A DNA stretch of 64,000 nt from Serratia entomophila (GTDB lineage Bacteria; Pseudomonadota; Gammaproteobacteria; Enterobacterales; Enterobacteriaceae), in NCBI RefSeq assembly GCF_021462285.1, contig NZ_CP082787.1, positions 4,340,001 to 4,404,000 of the forward strand. Reading direction: 5' to 3'. Shown here one piece after another: positions 19,068 to 27,482 of the stretch. A program made the translations under genes and the position numbers. The notes below the pieces were generated by a model. It saw only the letters and a list, made by a program, of their open reading frames with translations, was not told the DNA's origin and did no database searches. Position 1 is the first letter of the stretch, and every line of letters starts with the position of its first letter.

Positions 19068-19844
19068 ATGGAATTCACTGAAACCAGACGCCTGTATCAG
19101 CAACTGGCCGCCGAGCTTAAGCAACGCATCGAGAGCGGCCGCTACCCGGTGGGCGACAAGCTGCCGGCCGAGCGATACATCGCCGAAGAGATGAGCGTCA
19201 GCCGCACCGTGGTGCGTGAGGCCATCATCATGCTGGAAGTGGAAGGCTATGTTGACGTGCGCAAAGGGTCCGGGATCCATGTGGTGTCCAACCAGCAAAA
19301 GCACCTGGTAGTACCGGGCGATAGTATTGAATTCGCCACCGCCGGCCCGTTCGAACTGCTGCAGGCGCGCCAGCTTATCGAGAGCAACATCGCCGAATTC
19401 GCCGCCACTCAGGTGACCAAGCAGGACATTGTCCAGTTGATGGAGATCCAGGAACACGCCCGCAAGGAAGACCGCTTCCGCGATTCGCAATGGGACCTGA
19501 AGTTCCACGTGCAGGTGGCGCTGGCCACCCAGAACACCGCCATGGCCACCATCGTGGAAAAAATGTGGGTGCAGAGGGTGAACAACCCTTACTGGATCAA
19601 ACTGCACGAGCATATCGACGATCGCTCAATCGCCAGCTGGTGCGACGATCACGATCAGATCCTCAAGGCGCTGATGCGCAAAGATCCTTACGCCGCCAAG
19701 CTGGCGATGTGGCAGCACCTGGAAAACACCAAGCAGATGCTGTTCAACGCCACCAGCAACGATTTCGAATACAACGCCGATCGCTACCTGTTCGCCGACA
19801 ATCCGGTGGTTCATCTGGACGGAGCCGGCGGCGAAGGCAAATAA
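19068..19844 (+). CDS. exuR: Hexuronate regulon repressor, GntR/FadR family
   Basis: 258 residues, identical in length to E. coli ExuR and very similar throughout. Residues about 10-75 form the winged helix-turn-helix ([20 protein letters not shown], then VEVRKGSG-type wing as [13 protein letters not shown]). Residues about 95-235 are the FCD ligand domain with its metal-site histidines ([17 protein letters not shown]). It represses uxaCA and exuT until tagaturonate or fructuronate accumulates. The start [14 protein letters not shown] aligns with E. coli [14 protein letters not shown]. Confidence 0.96.
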   Translation: MEFTETRRLYQQLAAELKQRIESGRYPVGDKLPAERYIAEEMSVSRTVVREAIIMLEVEGYVDVRKGSGIHVVSNQQKHLVVPGDSIEFATAGPFELLQARQLIESNIAEFAATQVTKQDIVQLMEIQEHARKEDRFRDSQWDLKFHVQVALATQNTAMATIVEKMWVQRVNNPYWIKLHEHIDDRSIASWCDDHDQILKALMRKDPYAAKLAMWQHLENTKQMLFNATSNDFEYNADRYLFADNPVVHLDGAGGEGK

Positions 19845-20029
19845 CCCCGGCGGTCAAAAACCGTTGTGTTATGTCAGGTAATGTAAAATCCGCTGAATCG
19901 ATGCCGGAATCGCCGTTTGCCGTGTAATATTTCACCGTCGGCAACGTAGATTTCCCTGTTGCCAATCGTGCTATTTTGGTAGAGTTAGGCCACTTTTTTA
20001 CCCATTGATACGGGGCGGGACGCGGATAC

Positions 20030-20476
20030 ATGCGCTGGTTGTTTGCCATGCTTATTGCTCTTTTTTGCTGGACCGGCTCGGTCTCCGGCCAAAAGCTATG
20101 CGCGGCGCCACCCAAGGCCACTCCCACCGCACTGAGCAGCCAACCGTCGCTGGCGGACGCGGCGCTTTCCCCCTATGAAAGCGTGTATCGCGCGCCGGCA
20201 GAAGCGCGCCGCAAGGCACCGGGCAAATTGCCGCAACTGCTGCCCAGGAGCCACTCCTTTTCCGGCTCGCCGCTTGCTTCCGCTCAGCGAGTGCCGGCCT
20301 ATACCCTGGCCGCCGAGCTGGGCCACCGCGTACGCACTCCCCGCCAGGACGCCCCCGTGGCAAACCGGCTTGTCCAGGTCGACTGGACGCTGCACTCCTC
20401 GCAGCAGCAAAGCAGGTTAGGCGGTTGGAAAGAAAGTAATATGCTGTACCGTGGCACGCTGACTTATCACTCATGA
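20030..20476 (+). CDS. Uncharacterised secreted protein
   Basis: 148 residues. The N-terminus MRWLFAMLIALFCWTGSVSG is a typical signal peptide with cleavage probably near residue 20-25. The mature part is rich in proline, alanine and arginine and has no motif I recognise; it ends NMLYRGTLTYHS. A substantial reading frame also exists on the opposite strand, but the signal peptide and position favour the plus strand. It stands alone between exuR and yqjA, a place where E. coli has no gene, so it is lineage-specific. Confidence 0.55.
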   Translation: MRWLFAMLIALFCWTGSVSGQKLCAAPPKATPTALSSQPSLADAALSPYESVYRAPAEARRKAPGKLPQLLPRSHSFSGSPLASAQRVPAYTLAAELGHRVRTPRQDAPVANRLVQVDWTLHSSQQQSRLGGWKESNMLYRGTLTYHS

Positions 20477-20619
20477 CCCGGTGTCGCACCGATAAGAACC
20501 AACTAAAAAGCTACGCCGTTTCATCGTTATCAGCCTCAGGATCCGGATCGCCGCGCGCTTGATCCATTCCCGATCCGCCGCTGAAACCAAGATAAACAAT
20601 GACGTTTTAGGAACACCGG

Positions 20620-21300
20620 ATGGATATCATTAAAGAACTGTTACACGCCTTGTGGCAGCAGGATTTTGAAACGCTGGCGAACCCTTCGCTGGTGTGGACC
20701 CTCTACGTGCTGCTGTTTATGATCCTGTTTTTGGAAAACGGCCTGCTGCCGGCCGCCTTCCTGCCGGGCGACAGCCTGCTGATCCTGGTGGGCGTGCTGA
20801 TCGCCAAAGGCACCATGAATTTCCCGCTGACCATCCTGATCCTGACCGTCGCCGCCAGCCTGGGGTGCTGGGTCAGTTACATACAGGGCAAGTGGCTCGG
20901 CAACACGCGAACGGTGCAAGGCTGGCTATCGCATCTGCCGGCCCACTATCACCAGCGCGCGCATCAGCTGTTTCACCGCCACGGGCTTTCCGCCCTGCTG
21001 GTTGGCCGCTTCCTGGCGTTTGTCCGCACCCTGTTGCCGACCATCGCCGGCCTTTCCGGCCTGAGCAACGCGCGTTTCCAATTCTTTAACTGGATGAGCG
21101 GCCTGCTGTGGGTGCTGATCCTCACCTCGCTGGGTTTTGCGCTGGGTAAAACCCCGGTATTCCGCAAATATGAAGACCAGCTGATGTTCTGCCTGATGAT
21201 GCTGCCGCTGGTGCTGTTGGTGGTCGGGTTGGTCGGCTCGCTGATAGTACTGTGGCGCAAAAAGCGCGCAGACGGCCAGAATTCGGGGAAAGGGGCGTGA
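20620..21300 (+). CDS. yqjA: DedA family membrane protein YqjA
   Basis: 226-residue polytopic inner-membrane protein of the DedA (VTT domain) family. Conserved features are the [16 protein letters not shown] loop near residue 40 and [17 protein letters not shown] near 125, with the functionally important acidic and arginine residues. In E. coli YqjA supports proton-motive-force homeostasis and alkaline and drug tolerance, redundantly with YghB, and is cotranscribed with mzrA under CpxR. The same TGATG overlap with mzrA is seen here. The C-terminal tail is basic ([14 protein letters not shown]). Confidence 0.94.
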   Translation: MDIIKELLHALWQQDFETLANPSLVWTLYVLLFMILFLENGLLPAAFLPGDSLLILVGVLIAKGTMNFPLTILILTVAASLGCWVSYIQGKWLGNTRTVQGWLSHLPAHYHQRAHQLFHRHGLSALLVGRFLAFVRTLLPTIAGLSGLSNARFQFFNWMSGLLWVLILTSLGFALGKTPVFRKYEDQLMFCLMMLPLVLLVVGLVGSLIVLWRKKRADGQNSGKGA

Positions 21301-21671
21301 TGGCAAAGCGTCCGCGCTGGCAATACGTTCTGTTGATCGCGTTCGCCCTGTTGGCGCTGGCGACGCTGTTGGTGCCCTGCATGGTGCGCACCGAGAGCGA
21401 GCTGCGCATTCGCGCCAACCAGCAAGGCCTGTCGCTGCCGGACGGTTTTTACGTCTATCAGCGGTTGGATGAGCGCGGCATCCGCATCAAAAGCATTACA
21501 CCGGAAGGCGATGGCCTGGTTATCCGCCTGGATTCGCCGGAGCAGCAACTGCTGGCGCGCGAAGCGCTGCAGACGATTTTACCCCCGGGCTACAGCATCG
21601 CGCTGAGTGAAGCCCCCGTTCCCTCTCACTGGGTGCGCGAATTTGCACGCTCCCCGCTCAATCTGGGATAA
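21300..21671 (+). CDS. mzrA: EnvZ-interacting modulator MzrA
   Basis: 123-residue single-pass inner-membrane protein (TM at about 9-30: YVLLIAFALLALATLLV) with a small periplasmic domain. MzrA binds EnvZ and links Cpx signalling to the EnvZ/OmpR system. The ATG at 21300 shares its A with the yqjA stop codon, so translation is coupled. The length is close to the 127 residues of E. coli. The operon ends at the hairpin that follows. Confidence 0.92.
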   Translation: MAKRPRWQYVLLIAFALLALATLLVPCMVRTESELRIRANQQGLSLPDGFYVYQRLDERGIRIKSITPEGDGLVIRLDSPEQQLLAREALQTILPPGYSIALSEAPVPSHWVREFARSPLNLG

Positions 21672-21673
21672 TA

Positions 21674-21699
21674 CCCCTTCATATGAAGGGGCTTTCTTT
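21674..21699 (+). terminator. Terminator after mzrA
   Basis: An 18-base perfect palindrome built from CCCCTTCAT and its complement, followed by CTTTCTTT, two bases after the mzrA stop. Confidence 0.75.
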
Positions 21700-21893
21700 C
21701 ACCTGCCCCATTCCGCTCAATAATTCATCAATCAGCCCCCGTTCACGGCTGATTCTTTGGGTATCTGCGCGTTTCATGACTATGCTGAAGATTAACAGCC
21801 TCAGTCAGCCGCGTAAGTCTCCTGTCGCACTGCTACGGCAGTCAGGAAAGGCGGGTGCGCATCAACGCATCCCATTAACAAGGAACCGATAGC

Positions 21894-22265
21894 ATGAAAT
21901 TACGCCATTCACTTTTACTGGCCCTCCCCTTGTTCGCATTGCCGGCTCTGTCGTTCGCGGCGGAAGGCGGCTGCGCCACCAAGGCGCAGAACATCCAGCA
22001 ACAGATCGATTACGCCACCCAGCACGGCAACACCCATAGGGTCGACGGGCTGAAAAAGGCGCTGAGCGAAGTGCAAAACAACTGCACCGAAGCCGGCCTG
22101 CAGGCCGAACGCCAGAAAAAAATCGATGAGAAACAAACCAAGGTCGCAGAGCGTCAGCAGGAGCTAAAAACCGCCCAGCAGACCGGCAACCTGGACAAGG
22201 TCGCCAAAAAACAGCAAAAGCTGGCGCAAGCGCAAGCCGAGCTGAAACAGGCCCAGGCGGAATAA
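21894..22265 (+). CDS. yqjC: DUF1090 family periplasmic protein YqjC
   Basis: 123 residues with a clear signal peptide (MKLRHSLLLALPLFALPALSFA, cut before AEGG). The mature part has two conserved cysteines (GGCATKAQNI and QNNCTEAG) and a long C-terminal coiled coil of Lys/Gln-rich heptads (residues about 70-123). Function unknown; found next to yqjD in enterobacteria, where the genes respond to stationary phase and osmotic stress. The 163 bases downstream before yqjD hold no recognised element. Confidence 0.9.
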   Translation: MKLRHSLLLALPLFALPALSFAAEGGCATKAQNIQQQIDYATQHGNTHRVDGLKKALSEVQNNCTEAGLQAERQKKIDEKQTKVAERQQELKTAQQTGNLDKVAKKQQKLAQAQAELKQAQAE

Positions 22266-22428
22266 TTTTTTACACCAGCGGATTTATCGCTGAGGGCCGG
22301 GGTATACGGGATTTTTACGGCATATAGAGTGGATGTCTGGTGTTATCAACCTACCCTCCCCCCTTTGCTCCGGCGAAAAAATCCGCTATGTTGAAAGTCT
22401 GTCGAAATTAACGTTAAGGAATAATCAC

Positions 22429-22734
22429 ATGGCACATGATTCAAATGCAGAGAACTTACGCGCTGAACTGAAGTCCTTAGCCGACACGCTGGAAGAAGTG
22501 CTGAACTCTTCCACCGATAAGCCGAAAGCCGAGCTGGAAAAACTGCGTTCGAAGGCGCAAGACGCGCTGCAAGGCACCCGCGCGCGCCTGAGCGACGCCG
22601 GGGACAAACTCGCTTCGCAGACCAAGCAAATTGCCGGACAGGCGGACGATTACGTGCGTGACAACCCGTGGACCGGCATCGGTATCGGCGCCGCAGTGGG
22701 CGTGGTGTTGGGCGTTCTGCTCGCGCGTCGCTAA
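22429..22734 (+). CDS. yqjD: ElaB/YqjD/YgaM family tail-anchored ribosome-associated protein
   Basis: 101 residues. The N-terminal two thirds is a soluble helical, coiled-coil region (NLRAELKSLADTLEEVL...). The C-terminal GIGIGAAVGVVLGVLLARR is a glycine-rich transmembrane anchor with the family's DNPWTGIG entry motif. In E. coli YqjD binds ribosomes at the inner membrane in stationary phase. The ATG at 22429 follows TTAAGGAATAATCAC; an upstream in-frame start at 22333 lacks family similarity. It starts a tight yqjD-yqjE-yqjK cluster. Confidence 0.93.
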   Translation: MAHDSNAENLRAELKSLADTLEEVLNSSTDKPKAELEKLRSKAQDALQGTRARLSDAGDKLASQTKQIAGQADDYVRDNPWTGIGIGAAVGVVLGVLLARR

Positions 22735-22736
22735 CT

Positions 22737-23138
22737 ATGGCTGAACAACCGCAAGTTCGCGCACAGGGCCCCGCTAAAGGGGTCCTGGATATCGGCCAGC
22801 GCATCATCACCCTGCTGGTCGGCATGGTGGAAACCCGGGTTCGCCTGGCGGTGGTCGAGCTTGAAGAGGAGAAAGCCAACCTCATTCAGCTGCTGATCAT
22901 GGCCGGCATGACCCTGCTGTTTACCGCTTTTGGCCTGATGAGCCTGTTGATCCTGATCTTCTGGGCCATCGATCCGGTCTACCGCCTGGTGGCGTTGGGC
23001 GCTACCACCGGGGTACTGCTGTTCCTGGCGGTCGTCGGCACCATCTGGACGCTGGTCAAGGCCCGTCGCACCACGCTCCTGGGCGCCACGCGCAAACAGC
23101 TGGAGATGGACCGTGCCGAGCTGGAGGGCGATCGATGA
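22737..23138 (+). CDS. yqjE: YqjE family (phage holin-like, DUF1469) membrane protein
   Basis: 133 residues with two adjacent transmembrane segments (about 48-75 and 80-105) flanked by a charged amphipathic N-terminal helix (VETRVRLAVVELEEEKANL) and a basic C-terminal tail. Function unknown. The ATG at 22737 begins two bases after the yqjD stop; the stop overlaps yqjK in ATGA. Likely cotranslated with its neighbours as a stress-related membrane cluster. Confidence 0.92.
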   Translation: MAEQPQVRAQGPAKGVLDIGQRIITLLVGMVETRVRLAVVELEEEKANLIQLLIMAGMTLLFTAFGLMSLLILIFWAIDPVYRLVALGATTGVLLFLAVVGTIWTLVKARRTTLLGATRKQLEMDRAELEGDR

Positions 23139-23422
23139 GCCGCCGCCGCTATCTTGAATGGAAGAAAGCCAGGCTGATTCGGCAGATCCAGCAGCAACGG
23201 CTGGATCTGGCCGATAACAAAGGCCAATGGTTGGAAAAGACCGAACGCATCGACCGCGGCTGGCAAACGGTGTTTGGCCTGCGCCGTTATCTGGTGCTCG
23301 GCTCCAGCGTCATGGCGCTGTACGGCATCCGCCACCCCAGCAAGATGATTCGCTGGTCGCGCCGCGCCTTTGGCGCCTGGAGTGCTATTCGTTTGTTTAA
23401 GAAGACTTTTTCCGCCAAGTAG
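23135..23422 (+). CDS. yqjK: YqjK-like family protein
   Basis: 95 residues, very basic, with an N-terminal helix rich in Arg, Lys and Gln (SRRRYLEWKKARLIRQIQQQ) and a short hydrophobic stretch near residues 50-65 (YLVLGSSVMALYGI). Function unknown. Its ATG overlaps the yqjE stop codon. It ends the yqjDEK cluster; the 291 bases that follow hold the yqjF control region. Confidence 0.9.
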   Translation: MSRRRYLEWKKARLIRQIQQQRLDLADNKGQWLEKTERIDRGWQTVFGLRRYLVLGSSVMALYGIRHPSKMIRWSRRAFGAWSAIRLFKKTFSAK

Positions 23423-23525
23423 CCTTTCCTGCGTTCCTTCAATTCTCTCGTTGCTATCCCCTCTCTTTTGCAAAAATTCCCGCTCGCTGCCGCACAGTAG
23501 CGGGCAACCTTCTGATTACCGTCAA

Positions 23526-23588
23526 TTTGTTAGCAGGCTAAAGATTCAGATTTTTTGAAAAAATACGACAGTTTTACTTGCTAACAAA
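23526..23588. promoter_or_regulatory. Paired GCTAACAA boxes upstream of yqjF, candidate YhaJ binding sites
   Basis: TTTGTTAGCA (23526-23535) and its exact reverse complement TGCTAACAAA (23579-23588) lie about 53 bases apart, near five helical turns. The second arm in context (TTTTACTTGCTAACAAAC) matches 14 of 18 positions of a sequence between yhaJ and yhaK. YhaJ is known in E. coli to act on the yqjF promoter; binding here is inferred. Confidence 0.5.
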
Positions 23589-23713
23589 CGGAGCACTTAA
23601 CGCTTAACATTCACTCCATCAATACGATATGGGCAGGACAGGGTGAGATGCCCGGTATACCGCCCACCGACATGACAAACGCCGGACAGGCACAAAAAAC
23701 AACTTTGGAGTAG

Positions 23714-24112
23714 ATGATGAAAAAATTAGAAGATACAGGTTTGCTGGTTGCTCGTATTCTGATGCCAATCCTGTTTATCGTGGCAGGCTACGGCAAAATG
23801 GGCGATGCCTACGCCGGCACCCAACAGTACATGCAATCGATGGGCGTGCCTGGCTTCTTGCTGCCGCTGACCATCCTGCTGGAGTTTGGCGGCGGTCTGG
23901 CGATCCTGTTCGGCTTCCTGACCCGCACCGTCGCGCTGTTCACCGCGGGCTTCACCATCCTGACCGCGCTGCTGTTCCACACCGACTTTACGGTTGCAGT
24001 GAACCAGCTGATGTTCATGAAAAACCTGACCATCGCCGGCGGCTTCATCGTTCTGGCGGTAGCCGGCCCGGGCGGTTTCAGCATCGACCGCATCCTGAAC
24101 AAGAAGTGGTAA
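23714..24112 (+). CDS. yqjF: DoxX family inner-membrane protein YqjF
   Basis: 132 residues with four hydrophobic segments, the DoxX layout. Typical motifs are RILMPILFIVAGYGKM near the N-terminus and LLEFGGGLAILFGFLTR in the middle. In E. coli yqjF is induced by aromatic breakdown products such as those of 2,4-dinitrotoluene through YhaJ, whose gene lies 1.1 kb downstream here. Starts at adjacent codons 23714 or 23717 after GGAGTAGATG. A terminator separates it from yqjG. Confidence 0.92.
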   Translation: MMKKLEDTGLLVARILMPILFIVAGYGKMGDAYAGTQQYMQSMGVPGFLLPLTILLEFGGGLAILFGFLTRTVALFTAGFTILTALLFHTDFTVAVNQLMFMKNLTIAGGFIVLAVAGPGGFSIDRILNKKW

Positions 24113-24138
24113 TCTAAACTGTACTCAGGTTTAGCTCT

Positions 24139-24171
24139 CGGGGTCCGGCTTGCCGGACCCCGTTGTTTTTT
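24139..24171 (+). terminator. Terminator after yqjF
   Basis: An 11-base-pair GC-rich stem (CGGGGTCCGGC with GCCGGACCCCG, TT loop) followed by TTGTTTTTT. Confidence 0.9.
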
Positions 24172-24195
24172 AACCCGCACACCAAGGAGATCCCC

Positions 24196-25182
24196 ATGGG
24201 ACAACTCGTCGATGGCGTTTGGCAAGACATCTGGTATGACACGAAATCTACCGGAGGCCGTTTCAAGCGCTCAACCTCCCAGTTCCGCAATTGGGTGACC
24301 GCCGATGGCCAGCCGGGCGAGCACGGCGTTGGGGGGTTTAACGCGCAGCAAGACCGTTACCACCTGTACGTTTCCCTCGCCTGCCCTTGGGCGCACCGCA
24401 CCCTGCTGATGCGTAAGCTGAAGGGGCTGGAACACATCATCCCGGTTTCCGTCGTGCACCCCTTGATGCTGGAAAACGGTTGGACCTTCGGCAAAGACTT
24501 CCCCGAGGCCACCGGCGATCGGTTGTATAACGCCGACTTCCTCTACCAGCTCTACCTGCGCGCCGACCGGCAGTACACCGGGCGCGTTACCGTGCCGGTA
24601 CTGTGGGACAAACAGCAGCAGACCATCGTCAGCAATGAATCCGCCGACATCATCCGCATGTTCAACAGCGCCTTCGACGGCGTGGGCGCGCGCGCCGGCG
24701 ATTACTACCCGGCGGAACTGCGCGGCAAGATTGATGAGCTGAACGGCTGGATATACGATCGGGTGAACAACGGGGTCTACAAGGCCGGCTTCGCCACCAG
24801 CCAGGCAGCTTACGACGAAGCGGTAACCGAGTTATTCGCCGCGCTGGAGCGGCTGGAACAGATCCTGGGGCAGCATCGCTACCTGACCGGCGACCGCCTG
24901 ACCGAGGCCGACCTGCGCCTGTGGACCACGCTGGTGCGCTTCGATCCGGTGTATGTCACCCACTTCAAGTGCGATAAGTACCGTATCAGCGACTACCTCA
25001 ACCTGTACGGCTTCCTGCGCGACATCTACCAGATGCCGGGCATCGCCGAGACGGTGAGCCTGCCGCATATCCGCAATCACTACTACCGCAGCCACGCCAC
25101 CATCAATCCGCACGGCATCATTTCCATCGGGCCGGCACAGAGTCTGGATGAGCCGCACGGCCGCGACCTGCGCTTCCGCTAA
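24196..25182 (+). CDS. yqjG: Glutathionyl-hydroquinone reductase (Xi-class GST)
   Basis: 328 residues, the same as E. coli YqjG. Reduces glutathionyl-hydroquinones, releasing GSH, in quinone and aromatic detoxification. The catalytic cysteine is Cys63 in SLACPWAHRTL, followed by the thioredoxin-fold half, and the all-helical GST C-domain begins near residue 165. The ATG at 24196 has AAGGAGA at the right distance. It lies beside yqjF and yhaJ, a group associated with response to aromatic compounds. Confidence 0.95.
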   Translation: MGQLVDGVWQDIWYDTKSTGGRFKRSTSQFRNWVTADGQPGEHGVGGFNAQQDRYHLYVSLACPWAHRTLLMRKLKGLEHIIPVSVVHPLMLENGWTFGKDFPEATGDRLYNADFLYQLYLRADRQYTGRVTVPVLWDKQQQTIVSNESADIIRMFNSAFDGVGARAGDYYPAELRGKIDELNGWIYDRVNNGVYKAGFATSQAAYDEAVTELFAALERLEQILGQHRYLTGDRLTEADLRLWTTLVRFDPVYVTHFKCDKYRISDYLNLYGFLRDIYQMPGIAETVSLPHIRNHYYRSHATINPHGIISIGPAQSLDEPHGRDLRFR

Positions 25183-25201
25183 GGCGGCACCATAAGGAGA
25201 A

Positions 25202-25224
25202 CCCCTTGCCGCAACGGCAAGGGG
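25202..25224. terminator. Hairpin between convergent yqjG and yhaJ
   Basis: CCCCTTGCCG-CAA-CGGCAAGGGG stem-loop 20 bases after the yqjG stop. T tracts are weak on both strands, so termination strength is uncertain. Confidence 0.6.
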
Positions 25225-25234
25225 ATTGCGGCGA

Positions 25235-26140
25235 TTACTGGCGTTCCTGTTGGGCGAACAGCCGTGGGATCTCGCGCAGGAACCAGGCTTTCGCCTCCCC
25301 CATGCTGTCGCGCCGCCACGCCATGATGATATCGGCCTCGCGGCTGTATTCCGGCCCCACCACCCGCAGCCGCCCGGCTTCGATGTCTTTTTCCACCATC
25401 GGGTACGGCATGGTCGCCACCCCCAAGCCGGCCAGCAGCGCCAGGCGCTTGTCTTCGATGGTGCTGACCGTCAGACGCTGCTGCTTGTCCAGCAGCTGCA
25501 CGGTCAACACCGGGCGCTCACGGGCGGTATCGGCCACCGCGATGCCGCGGTACTTCACGCGCGTCACTTCAGACAGCGGCTCCGGCTCCAGATGGATCGG
25601 GTGGTCCGGCGCAGCGACATAAACGCTCATCACTTTGTACAGCTTGCGGGTGTTGATCTCCGAGGAGGCGCGAAAGTGCATGTCAGGGGCGATCACGATG
25701 TCGGCCCGCCCCTGCTCCAGCCGCTCCCAGGCGCCGGCCAGCACTTCGGTGAAGATCGACACCTGGGTGTTGGCCTTCAGCGCCAGTTTGTCGATCAGCG
25801 GGAAGAGTTTACTCGGCGGCGACAGCGCTTCGCTGACGATGGTCAGGTGAGTTTCCCAGCCGCGCGCCAGCGCCTCGGCGTCGGTGGTCAGCTTGTCCGC
25901 CGCCTCCAGCAGCACCCGGCCGCGCTCCAGCAGCATACGCCCCACGTTGGTGAACTTGGTGCGGTGGCCGGAACGGTCGAACAGCACCACGTCCAATTCT
26001 TCTTCCAATTTTTGCATGGTGTAGCTGAGCGCCGAAGGCACGCGGCCCAGCTCATCGGCTGCCGCAGCAAAGCTGCCGCGTCGGTCGATCGCATCCATAA
26101 CCCTTAACGCCTCAAGCGTTAACGCCCGATCTCTGGCCAT
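25235..26140 (-). CDS. yhaJ: LysR-type regulator YhaJ
   Basis: 301-residue LysR-family protein, nearly identical to E. coli YhaJ over the whole DNA-binding half. The winged helix-turn-helix spans about 10-65 (MDAIDRRGSFAAAADELGRV, then PSALSYTMQKLEEEL), followed by the periplasmic-binding-protein-like effector domain (about 95-295). YhaJ activates yqjF and responds to aromatic compounds in E. coli. It is divergent from yhaK; the 165-base gap holds a box resembling those in front of yqjF, which suggests autoregulation. Confidence 0.95.
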   Translation of the reverse strand: MARDRALTLEALRVMDAIDRRGSFAAAADELGRVPSALSYTMQKLEEELDVVLFDRSGHRTKFTNVGRMLLERGRVLLEAADKLTTDAEALARGWETHLTIVSEALSPPSKLFPLIDKLALKANTQVSIFTEVLAGAWERLEQGRADIVIAPDMHFRASSEINTRKLYKVMSVYVAAPDHPIHLEPEPLSEVTRVKYRGIAVADTARERPVLTVQLLDKQQRLTVSTIEDKRLALLAGLGVATMPYPMVEKDIEAGRLRVVGPEYSREADIIMAWRRDSMGEAKAWFLREIPRLFAQQERQ

Positions 26141-26179
26141 CGAATCCCTCTGTCAGGAAATTTGAATATGCCGACCAGA

Positions 26180-26196
26180 TTAACTGGCTAACAATC
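26180..26196. promoter_or_regulatory. GCTAACAA box between yhaJ and yhaK, candidate YhaJ site
   Basis: TTAACTGGCTAACAATC shares its core with both boxes upstream of yqjF. It lies 40 bases upstream of yhaJ and 110 bases upstream of yhaK, suitable for LysR autoregulation or activation of the divergent gene. Confidence 0.45.
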
Positions 26197-26221
26197 CGGC
26201 GTCCAGATGCTTACCATCTTA

Positions 26222-26278
26222 ATATACCCAATAGATTTCTGGCGGCGGCCGAGACCGACCCAACCAGAAGATGAAGGG
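26222..26278 (+). repeat. Internally deleted ERIC remnant
   Basis: Begins with the ERIC left end ATACCCAATAGATTTC and finishes with a degenerate right end GAAGATGAAGGG, with only about 57 bases in total instead of 125. It sits in the yhaK leader. Confidence 0.5.
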
Positions 26279-26305
26279 AAGAATAAATTTAGAGAGCCGA
26301 TTGCC

Positions 26306-27007
26306 ATGATTACATGCAGAACAGCAAAACAATGCGGGCAAGCTGACTTTGGTTGGCTGCAGGCTCGCTACACCTTTTCCTTTGGCCACTACTTCGATCC
26401 CAAGCTGATGGGCTACGCCTCGCTGCGGGTGCTGAATCAGGAGGTGCTGGCGCCAGGCGCGTCGTTCCAGCCGCGCACCTACCCTAACGTGGATATCCTG
26501 AACCTGATCCTGCAGGGGGAAGCCGAATACCGCGACAGCGACGGCAACCGCGTGCTTGCCAAGGCCGGCGAAGCGCTGCTGTTGGCGACCCAGCAAGGGC
26601 TGAGTTACAGCGAGCAGAACATCAGCGGCGATACGCCGCTGACCCGCCTGCAGCTGTGGCTGGACGCCTGCCCGGAACGCAACAACGAGCGCGTACAGCG
26701 CCTGAGGTTGCCGGCGGAAGGCAGCCTGCTGCTGGCTTCGCCGGACGGCGAGCGGGGCAGCCTGCAGCTGCGCCAGCAGGTGTGGATCCACCATCTGGAT
26801 CTGCAGCCGGGTGAGCAGCAGACCTTTACGCTGAACGGGCCGCGCGCCTACCTGCAGTCGATTCACGGCACCGTCGCCGCCAATGGCGAACGCCACGACG
26901 AACAGCGCCTGACCTGCGGCGACGGCGCTTTTATCCATGAAGAAAACCGCCTGACGGTGCGCGCCGAAACCCCGCTGCGCGCGCTGCTGATCGATCTGCC
27001 GGTGTAA
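26306..27007 (+). CDS. yhaK: Pirin-family bicupin protein YhaK
   Basis: 233 residues, same as E. coli YhaK. A bicupin of the pirin family that, in E. coli, lacks a bound metal and is thought to sense reactive oxygen; the cellular role is open. Conserved stretches are FGWLQARYTFSFGHYFDPKL at the N-terminus, ILNLILQGEAEYRDS in the first cupin, and ALLIDLPV at the C-terminus. The ATG at 26306 gives the E. coli-like MITCRTAKQCGQADFG; the frame remains open upstream to 26207 through an ERIC remnant, which is not coding. Confidence 0.93.
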   Translation: MITCRTAKQCGQADFGWLQARYTFSFGHYFDPKLMGYASLRVLNQEVLAPGASFQPRTYPNVDILNLILQGEAEYRDSDGNRVLAKAGEALLLATQQGLSYSEQNISGDTPLTRLQLWLDACPERNNERVQRLRLPAEGSLLLASPDGERGSLQLRQQVWIHHLDLQPGEQQTFTLNGPRAYLQSIHGTVAANGERHDEQRLTCGDGAFIHEENRLTVRAETPLRALLIDLPV

Positions 27008-27022
27008 GCGCGGCCTAAAACG

Positions 27023-27060
27023 AAAAACCCCGCGCAACATATGTTACGCGGGGTTTTCTT
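27023..27060. terminator. Bidirectional terminator between yhaK and rnpB
   Basis: CCCCGCG paired with CGCGGGG around a CAACATATGTTA-type loop, with A-rich and T-rich flanks (AAAAA before, TTTT after). It serves convergent yhaK (+) and rnpB (-). Confidence 0.9.
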
Positions 27061-27063
27061 TAT

Positions 27064-27440
<377 letters not shown>

Positions 27441-27447
27441 CGGCGCG

Positions 27448-27476
27448 GATAGTAGCGTTGCCTTCGCGGCAGGTCA
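27448..27476 (-). promoter_or_regulatory. rnpB promoter
   Basis: On the minus strand TTGACC (27476-27471) and TACTAT (27453-27448) are spaced by exactly 17 bases, with transcription expected at about 27440, the 5' end of the RNA. Confidence 0.85.
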
Positions 27477-27482
27477 ACCGCT

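Noticed and set aside
21683..21892. 70-codon frame between mzrA and yqjC
   Set aside because: Begins within the mzrA terminator, has no recognisable similarity and lies in a promoter gap.
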